A DNA stretch of 9,448 nt from an uncultured Clostridia bacterium (GTDB taxonomy: Bacteria > Bacillota > Clostridia > Christensenellales > CAG-1252): positions 1 through 9,448 of the forward strand of contig CAMOUZ010000040.1 of assembly GCA_946626795.1 (NCBI GenBank), in the 5' to 3' direction. The notes under the pieces were generated by a model, which saw nothing but the letters and a program-made list of their open reading frames with translations, searched no databases and was not told the DNA's origin. Positions 4,524-9,448 of this stretch are shown piece after piece (the first letter of the stretch is position 1; each line of letters opens with the position of its first letter). The translations under genes were made by a program, and so were the position numbers.

Positions 4524-6701
4524 GTGAAAAAAGTAATCGGTGTTTTTTTCTTTTTCCTCATCGCCGGCAGCGCGCTTGCCGGCTGGTTTTTCGGGCAGAA
4601 AACCATCGGAGCGAAAGAAGATGATTTAAGGGCGACGATCACCGAGTCTCTGAAATCTCAGCCGGGGATGGTCTTCGTCTCGGCGGATAATAATCGTAGC
4701 GTCGTCGAGTGCGCCGTGGATTATGAAGTCACGGAGATCGATCTGACGGGCGTTTATCTTGAAGACGGCAGCATCGCCTTTTATTTCGATGAGGAGAGGA
4801 CGAAGATCGCCTCGGGGATGCAAGCCCTCTCGGAGGGAATGAATACTTATTATATCCTCGCGAAGCAGAAGGTCACCCTTTATCGTTTCGTGCCCTATGA
4901 GATTACCTTGCACTATGCGCTTCGCATCACGAGGAAGAGCCTTGAAGATGGATCGGAGCACACCCATATTTTCGGAAATTTGATCGAAGCCGTTCCCGCC
5001 ACCTGTACGGACACGGGCATGGCGGCGCATTATCGTTGCTCCGTTTGCAGCAAGCTTTTCGACCAAGCGAAACGGGAGAAGACAGAAGCCGAGCTCGTGC
5101 TCGCCGTGGATCCCGCCGCGCATGGCTGGAATGAGGCGCATATCTGCATCTTCTGCGGGGCGCATAAGACCACGGAGGGGCTGAGCTATGTCTATGAGGC
5201 GTCCTCGAATAGTTACGCGCTCTCGGGATATCCCGGGACGGAGACGGAGCTTTATCTCCCTTCCGAATACGAAGGAAAGCCCGTGACGACCATTCGTCCT
5301 TTTGCTTTCCGCGGTCTTTCTTCTCTGACTTCCGTCGTCGTGCCTGACAGCGTGACGACGATCGGCGCGGGCGCATTTTCCGGCTGTTCCGCATTGGAGA
5401 GCATCTCCCTTCCCTTCATCGGAGGGAGGCAGGACGCCGTTTCGGCGAGTGAATCCACCCTTTTCGGTTATATTTTCGGCGCGGAGAGTTATGACGACGC
5501 CGTAGCCATCGTGCAGTATTACGGGGCGACGACCTTTGCCACGTATTACATTCCCGCTTCACTTCGCACGGTGGAGATCTCGGACGGAAATGTTTTTTAC
5601 GGCGCGTTTTACGGATGCGCGAAGCTCACCTCCGTCACCTTACCCTCCACAGCGACGAGCGTCGGAGATGACGCCTTTTACGGTTGTGCCGCGCTGACTT
5701 CTCTTGCTGTCCCGTCTGCTGTGACGACGATCGGAGAGGAAGCTTTTATGAAATGCGCCGCGCTGAAATCCGTCTCTTTCTCGGGAAGCGCGCTCCGCGT
5801 CATCGGCAGGCAAGCCTTTGCGGAATGCGGCGCTTTGGTCTCCATCAAGATCCCCTCGGGCGTGTCGACCCTCGGAGAGTCCATCTTCTCGAAATGCGGC
5901 TCGCTGCGTGAGATCGCCATCCCCTTTGTCGGGAATATCGCGCGCGCCACGTCGAGCACCGCCCAATATCCTTTCGGCTATATCTTCGGCACGACGAGTT
6001 ACGGTAACGCGACGAGCGTGGGACAGGGCAGTGGCTCCGATATCACGTATTATTATCTCCCCATGAGCTTGCGTAGCGTGACGGTAGCGGGCGGCGAGAT
6101 CCCGAAGGGTGCTTTCGCTTCTTGCTCGACGCTGATCTCCATCGTCCTCGAAGAGGGCGTGACGGTGATCGGGGATTCCGCATTCGGCGGTTGCGCCGCT
6201 TTGTCATCCCTCAAAATTTCGTCCACGGTGACGAGTGTCGGCGCGGATGCTTTCGCGGGGTGCGCGTCGCTGAATTACAATAAATACGATAACGCGCTTT
6301 ATTTGGGCGATGACGAAGATCCTTATCGCATTCTCATAAAGGCGGAGTCTTCCGACATTGAGTCCTGCGAGGTCTTCCGCAAGACCAAGCTCATTTATGA
6401 CCAAGCCTTTTCGGGCTGCTCGGCGCTTGCTTCCGTGACCGTCGGCTCGGACGTGACCGCCATCGGAAAAGAGGCCTTCTACGATTGTTCCGCGCTGACG
6501 ACCATCACGTATGCGGGGTCGAAAATGCTCTGGGGCGCCGTCTCGAAAGGCTCGAATTGGGATAAGAACTCCGGGGAGTATCTTGTACGTTGCCAAGACG
6601 GAAGCATCGAAAAGAGATACACGACGTCCACGCCTTCTTGGTCGAATATGATCGAGCAAGCGACCAACGCGAATAACGCGAGCAGCCTACATACTTATTG
6701 A
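4524..6701 (+). CDS. BspA-like LRR_5 leucine-rich-repeat surface protein
   Basis: A 725-residue exported or membrane-anchored protein. Residues 1-24 are a signal or anchor: two lysines, then an unbroken hydrophobic run (FFFFLIAGSALAG), with a possible cleavage after ALA19. Residues 30-140 match nothing I recognise. Residues 146-212 form a cysteine/histidine block with CSVC (172-175) and CIFC (208-211) plus Cys161, like the zinc-ribbon-type segments common in gut Firmicute surface proteins. Residues 233 to about 660 are LRR_5 (BspA / TpLRR) repeats, with 12 units ending in forms of AFxGCxxL. A 170-residue section is duplicated (FGYIFG at 314-319 and again at 484-489). The GSNWDKNSGEYLVRC block near 680 is a usual LRR_5 terminal motif. 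No LPXTG, S-layer or other wall-anchor signal is seen. The start is a GTG, 5 bases after AGGAGG (4513-4518). Family members bind host or matrix proteins, but a ligand cannot be named. Confidence 0.9.
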   Translation: MKKVIGVFFFFLIAGSALAGWFFGQKTIGAKEDDLRATITESLKSQPGMVFVSADNNRSVVECAVDYEVTEIDLTGVYLEDGSIAFYFDEERTKIASGMQALSEGMNTYYILAKQKVTLYRFVPYEITLHYALRITRKSLEDGSEHTHIFGNLIEAVPATCTDTGMAAHYRCSVCSKLFDQAKREKTEAELVLAVDPAAHGWNEAHICIFCGAHKTTEGLSYVYEASSNSYALSGYPGTETELYLPSEYEGKPVTTIRPFAFRGLSSLTSVVVPDSVTTIGAGAFSGCSALESISLPFIGGRQDAVSASESTLFGYIFGAESYDDAVAIVQYYGATTFATYYIPASLRTVEISDGNVFYGAFYGCAKLTSVTLPSTATSVGDDAFYGCAALTSLAVPSAVTTIGEEAFMKCAALKSVSFSGSALRVIGRQAFAECGALVSIKIPSGVSTLGESIFSKCGSLREIAIPFVGNIARATSSTAQYPFGYIFGTTSYGNATSVGQGSGSDITYYYLPMSLRSVTVAGGEIPKGAFASCSTLISIVLEEGVTVIGDSAFGGCAALSSLKISSTVTSVGADAFAGCASLNYNKYDNALYLGDDEDPYRILIKAESSDIESCEVFRKTKLIYDQAFSGCSALASVTVGSDVTAIGKEAFYDCSALTTITYAGSKMLWGAVSKGSNWDKNSGEYLVRCQDGSIEKRYTTSTPSWSNMIEQATNANNASSLHTY

Positions 6702-6712
6702 TCGTCGAAAAG

Positions 6713-6825
6713 AAAAAAGCGGTTAGCCCCATATGGGAATGGAGAAGTCCCTCGACGGCCCAAGCGCAAGGCGTAGCGCGCCGCATTTCACAGGGGCTTT
6801 TTTTCTTGAAAGAGCGCAAGGCGCG
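6713..6825 (+). promoter_or_regulatory. Structured element with T run before mtnN (attenuator, riboswitch or terminator candidate)
   Basis: The gap between the LRR gene and mtnN can fold into a branched structure. AGCCCC (6725-6730) pairs with GGGGCT (6793-6798), directly followed by T through 6804. Inside are GGGA (6735-6738) with TCCC (6748-6751), and CGGC plus GCGC (6756-6759, 6764-6767) with GCGCGCCG (6776-6783). An A run with GC (6713-6720) mirrors GCTTTTTT (6796-6803). The T run ends 24 bases before AGGAGG (6829-6834). GGCGCG (6820-6825) could pair instead with CGCGCC (6777-6782), which conflicts with the main fold. A 10-base direct repeat, GCGCAAGGCG, occurs at 6764-6773 and 6814-6823. 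I see no good promoter after the T run, so it may control read-through into mtnN. It matches no riboswitch class I know. It could equally be the LRR gene terminator or a dispersed repeat. Confidence 0.45.
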
Positions 6826-6840
6826 AAGAGGAGGAAAGAT

Positions 6841-7527
6841 ATGATCGGAGTCATCTCCGCACTCGGCTCGGAATCCGAGCTGTTATGCCGCCGTCTGACG
6901 GACGCGCGGGAAGAAAAGCACGCGGGCGCCACCTATCGGATCGGGAAGATCGACGGCGTGGAAGTCGTCCTCGTGGTCTGTGGCGTGGGAAAGGTGAATG
7001 CCGCGATGCACGCGCAGGCGATGATGGATTTTTATCATCCGAGCGCCGTCTTGCAGAGCGGGGTGGCGGGTGCGCTCAGCCCTTCTCTTCGAGTCTATGA
7101 TCTCGTGATCGGGGACAAGCTCTCTTATCACGATATGCAGGATTTCGTGATCGAACGTTTCGAGCCTTTGGAGAAGGAGTATTTCTCCGACGCGGCGCTC
7201 GTCAAGATCGCAAAAGAGACGGCTGACGGCGTCGTCGGCAAGATCGCGAGCGGAGATATCTTCGTCTCGGACAAAGAGACCAAGCGGGATATCAGAGAGC
7301 GGACGCAAGCCCTCTGCGTGGAGATGGAAGGGACGGCGGTGGCACATACGGCGCACTTGAACGAGGTGCCCTTTCTGGCTTTGCGGGTGATCTCGGACAG
7401 CGCGGACGCGCCGCTCGAAGTGGCGTTCGAAATCTTTGAGAAAGCCGCGGCGAAAAAGAGCGCGGAGATCGTGCTTGCGATGCTTCCCAAGATCGAGCGG
7501 GAGCTGAGAGAGAGGAAAGTGAAATGA
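6841..7527 (+). CDS. mtnN: 5'-methylthioadenosine / S-adenosylhomocysteine nucleosidase
   Basis: A 228-residue cytoplasmic nucleosidase that hydrolyses MTA, SAH and usually 5'-deoxyadenosine to adenine plus the thioribose or ribosyl product, relieving product inhibition of methyltransferases and radical SAM enzymes. Seen directly: the N-terminal IGVISALGSESELL, where Glu11 aligns with the catalytic Glu12 of the E. coli enzyme; CGVGKVNAA at about 48-56; QSGVAGALSP near 76-85; VEMEGTAVAH near 160-169, the ribose-binding motif; and RVISDSAD near 182-189, with the base-protonating Asp. Length matches the family. The ATG at 6841 has AGGAGG at 6829-6834. The frame is open upstream to 6733, but no ribosome binding site or family homology supports a longer protein. 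The stop overlaps the next start in an ATGA (7524-7527), so it is coupled to the deaminase gene. Confidence 0.95.
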   Translation: MIGVISALGSESELLCRRLTDAREEKHAGATYRIGKIDGVEVVLVVCGVGKVNAAMHAQAMMDFYHPSAVLQSGVAGALSPSLRVYDLVIGDKLSYHDMQDFVIERFEPLEKEYFSDAALVKIAKETADGVVGKIASGDIFVSDKETKRDIRERTQALCVEMEGTAVAHTAHLNEVPFLALRVISDSADAPLEVAFEIFEKAAAKKSAEIVLAMLPKIERELRERKVK

Positions 7528-8798
7528 AAAAATATAAGATCACAGGCGGAACGGCATTGCTCGAAAAAGGCGCTTTCTTCGTCCCCGAGGAGACGGACAT
7601 TTTCGTCGCGGACGGGAAGATCGAAGCGGTGGGCGCCGTCTCGGACGAGACGGGATACGAAACGGTGGACGCGAAGGGACTCTTCGTGATTCCCGGGCTC
7701 GCGAATATGCACACGCACGCCTATATGTCCTTTATGCGCGGCTGCGCGGATGACCTGCCTTTCGACGAATGGCTCTTTCGCCGCGTGATGCCCATCGAGG
7801 ACAAGATGACGGGGGAGGACGCTTATTGGTCCACGCTTTTCGGCTGTATGGAGATGATCTCCACGGGCACGACCACCCTCGCGGATATGCATATGTTCAA
7901 GGGGGACGTTCCGCGCGCCGTGCGCGACGCGGGCATGCGCGCTTTCATCGGGCGCGGGCTCGTGGGTGAGGACCTCGAAAAGGATGGCGCCTCTCGTTTT
8001 CAAGAAGCGATGGAGGAGATGGCGGAATACAAGTCCGACACCATCGATTTTCTCCTCGCGCCGCATTCGATCTATACTTGCTCCGAGCGTATGCTCCGCC
8101 AGATCGACGAGAAGGCGAAGGAGCTTTCCCTGCGGAAGGAGATCCACCTTGCGGAGAGCCTGAAAGAATATGACGATTGCCTGAAAAAGCACGGAAAGAC
8201 TCCCGTTCGTTACCTTATGGATCTCGGCTTCTTGGACGGGAATACCCTTCTTGCGCATTGCGTGAGGCTGGATAAAGAAGACTATCGCCTGCTCAATATG
8301 AGCTGCGCCCACGTGGTGACGAACCCCGCCAGCAATGCCAAGCTCGGCAACGGCGCGGCGGATTTCGAGCGACTTTACAGCCATGGACTCCACGTCTGCG
8401 TCGGCACGGACGGCGCGGCGAGCAATAATACGCAGAATCTTTTCCGCGAGATGAATCTTCTCTCGCTCCTGCATAAGGCGCGGAATTGTTCGCCCACGGC
8501 AGCCTCCGCGCAGGTGGTCCTTCGTTTGGTGACGGAGAATGCCGCCGAAGCCGTCGGAAAGAAGATCGGGCGCATCGAGGCGGGATGCCTTGCGGACCTC
8601 GTCTTCCTCGACAAGAACGCCTTCTCCCTTATGCCTGCGAATGATCTCGCTTCCGCCCTCGTCTATTCGGCGAACGGCTCGGAAGTGGATTCCATTATGA
8701 TCAACGGGAATTTCATTTACCGCAAAAAAGAATTTACGGCGATCGACCGCGACCGCGTCCTTTACGAAGTCGCCCGTATCGCGAAAAAATACCTCTGA
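7524..8798 (+). CDS. mtaD: 5-methylthioadenosine / S-adenosylhomocysteine deaminase (amidohydrolase superfamily)
   Basis: A 424-residue metal-dependent deaminase that converts MTA and/or SAH to the inosyl form with release of ammonia. Seen directly: HTH at residues 63-65, LAPHSIYTCS near 181-190, His208 and Glu211 in IHLAES, His245 in LLAHCV, and Asp296 in GTDGAASNN, which is the metal-ligand and catalytic set of this group and spaced much like characterised MTA/SAH deaminases such as TM0936. GTTTLADMHM and NPASNAKLGNG are further family signatures. Start and stop bounds are firm: the ATG overlaps the mtnN stop by 4 bases, and the next gene begins 10 bases after the TGA. Its position between an MTA/SAH nucleosidase and an SAH hydrolase strongly favours an adenosyl-thioether substrate over guanine or chlorinated triazines, which related family members use. 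Confidence 0.88.
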   Translation: MKKYKITGGTALLEKGAFFVPEETDIFVADGKIEAVGAVSDETGYETVDAKGLFVIPGLANMHTHAYMSFMRGCADDLPFDEWLFRRVMPIEDKMTGEDAYWSTLFGCMEMISTGTTTLADMHMFKGDVPRAVRDAGMRAFIGRGLVGEDLEKDGASRFQEAMEEMAEYKSDTIDFLLAPHSIYTCSERMLRQIDEKAKELSLRKEIHLAESLKEYDDCLKKHGKTPVRYLMDLGFLDGNTLLAHCVRLDKEDYRLLNMSCAHVVTNPASNAKLGNGAADFERLYSHGLHVCVGTDGAASNNTQNLFREMNLLSLLHKARNCSPTAASAQVVLRLVTENAAEAVGKKIGRIEAGCLADLVFLDKNAFSLMPANDLASALVYSANGSEVDSIMINGNFIYRKKEFTAIDRDRVLYEVARIAKKYL

Positions 8799-8808
8799 GA
8801 GAAAGAAT

Positions 8809-9448
8809 ATGAGCCATATCAAAGATCCGAGTTTAGCAAGTGTCGGCAGAAAAAAGATCGAATGGGTGCGCGCTTTTATGCCCAGCCTCGGCGAGATCGA
8901 GAGAAGATTTCGCGAGGTCAAGCCTTTTAAGGACTTGCGCATCGCCGTCTCCGTTCATCTCGAAGCCAAGACGGCGAACCTCGCGTACGTCCTGAAAGAG
9001 GGCGGCGCGGAGGTCTTCCTTACGGGGTGCAATCCGCTCTCCACGCAGGACGACGTCGCCGCGGCGATCGCTGAGATGGGCGTCGAGACCTTCGGCATAC
9101 ACGGCGTCTCGATGGAGGAATACGAAGACCTCCTCGCGGAGACCCTTGCTTGCCATCCGCACCTCATCGTGGACGACGGAGGGGATCTCGTGCAGCTGCT
9201 CTCGGGTCGCTCGGCGGCGTACGCGGACTGTCTCTTCGGCGGGTGCGAGGAGACCACGACGGGCATTCTTCGCCTGAAAGCGAGGGAGAGAGAAGGCAGC
9301 CTTCCCTGCGCGATGATGGCGGTGAACGACGCGAAAGCCAAGCATTATTACGACAATAAATACGGCACGGGGCAGTCCGTCTGGACGGCGATCATGGAGA
9401 CGACGAATCTCATCGTCGCGGGCAAGACCGTCGTGGTGGCGGGATACG
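8809..9448 (+). CDS. ahcY: Adenosylhomocysteinase (S-adenosyl- or S-inosylhomocysteine hydrolase), N-terminal part
   Basis: The first 213 codons of an NAD-dependent SAH hydrolase; the gene runs off the window end. The enzyme reversibly splits SAH into homocysteine and adenosine. Seen in my translation: KDPSLASVGRKKIEWV at 5-20, HLEAKTANL at 50-58, NPLSTQDDVAAA at 75-86, DDGGDL at 122-127, EETTTG at 147-152, NDAKAKHYYDNKYGTGQS at 173-190 (with the catalytic Lys178, Asp182 and Asn183 block), and GKTVVVAGY at 205-213, the beginning of the NAD-binding fold. All expected N-terminal catalytic elements are present and the frame is intact. The family is normally 400-475 residues, so about half is missing. 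The ATG lies 10 bases after the deaminase stop with only a weak GAGAAAG-type ribosome binding site, suggesting dependence on upstream translation. Pairing with a deaminase leaves open S-inosylhomocysteine as the true substrate. Confidence 0.93.
   Translation, partial: MSHIKDPSLASVGRKKIEWVRAFMPSLGEIERRFREVKPFKDLRIAVSVHLEAKTANLAYVLKEGGAEVFLTGCNPLSTQDDVAAAIAEMGVETFGIHGVSMEEYEDLLAETLACHPHLIVDDGGDLVQLLSGRSAAYADCLFGGCEETTTGILRLKAREREGSLPCAMMAVNDAKAKHYYDNKYGTGQSVWTAIMETTNLIVAGKTVVVAGY

Noticed and set aside
5640..6659. Short antisense frames within the LRR gene
   Set aside because: They mirror repeated codons of the LRR units and have no start signals; they are shadows of the repeats.
6733..6840. 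In-frame upstream extension of mtnN (36 extra codons starting at 6733)
   Set aside because: No ribosome binding site precedes 6733, the extra residues are not part of the nucleosidase family, and AGGAGG at 6829-6834 fits the ATG at 6841.
7128..8942. 604-residue open frame on the - strand across the SAH operon
   Set aside because: It overlaps three genes with clear family motifs on the + strand and has Arg/His/Ala-rich shadow composition; long antisense frames are common in GC-rich coding DNA.
1..9448. Search for CRISPR arrays, tRNA genes, transposases, toxin-antitoxin pairs or defence genes
   Set aside because: None was seen by reading. The lone XRE protein has no adjacent toxin-like small gene: both neighbours are metabolic genes on the opposite strand.

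Overview
The window looks like part of the chromosome of a strictly anaerobic, fairly GC-rich gut-type Firmicute, probably Clostridia. The evidence is an NrdG-type radical SAM activase, an iron-dependent alcohol dehydrogenase, a BspA-like leucine-rich-repeat surface protein, strong AGGAGG ribosome binding sites, and promoters with TTGACA / TATAAT boxes. The genus cannot be named from sequence reading alone. I see no tRNA, rRNA, insertion sequence, phage gene or CRISPR array.

Layout. (1) 16-708 (+) is an anaerobic ribonucleotide reductase activating protein, probably the last gene of an operon that starts before the window. (2) 826-1899 (-) holds two purine phosphoribosyltransferase genes, hpt followed by an APRT-like gene, coupled across a 3-base gap and driven by a clear promoter. 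This unit converges on gene 1 at a shared bidirectional terminator. (3) 1900-2200 is a divergent control region with the hpt promoter, two inverted repeats and the promoter of a small XRE-type regulator (2201-2554, +). (4) 2660-4323 (-) is a two-gene unit: an iron-containing alcohol dehydrogenase and, overlapping it by 4 bases, a C_GCAxxG_C_C family cysteine protein. (5) 4524-6701 (+) is a 725-residue exported or membrane-anchored LRR_5 protein, divergent from the dehydrogenase, with back-to-back consensus promoters in between. (6) 6841 to the end (+) is an S-adenosylhomocysteine (SAH) / methylthioadenosine (MTA) operon: mtnN, an MTA/SAH deaminase of the MtaD type, and the first 213 codons of an adenosylhomocysteinase.

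How the genes work together. The last three genes act on by-products of SAM use. MTA/SAH nucleosidase removes adenine, the deaminase converts the adenosyl group to inosyl, and the AhcY-family hydrolase releases homocysteine. The adenine and hypoxanthine produced can be recaptured by the two phosphoribosyltransferases in block 2, although those are transcribed separately.

The most interesting unexplained sequence is the 138-base gap before mtnN. It can fold into a branched structure ending in a run of seven T, only 24 bases before the ribosome binding site, and part of it has an alternative partner next to that site. It could be an attenuator or riboswitch for the SAH operon, an elaborate terminator for the LRR gene, or a dispersed repeat. 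The co-location of an SAH deaminase with an AhcY-family hydrolase also raises the possibility of an S-inosylhomocysteine route like that of some methanogens. I see no convincing evidence of a wholly new multi-gene system.
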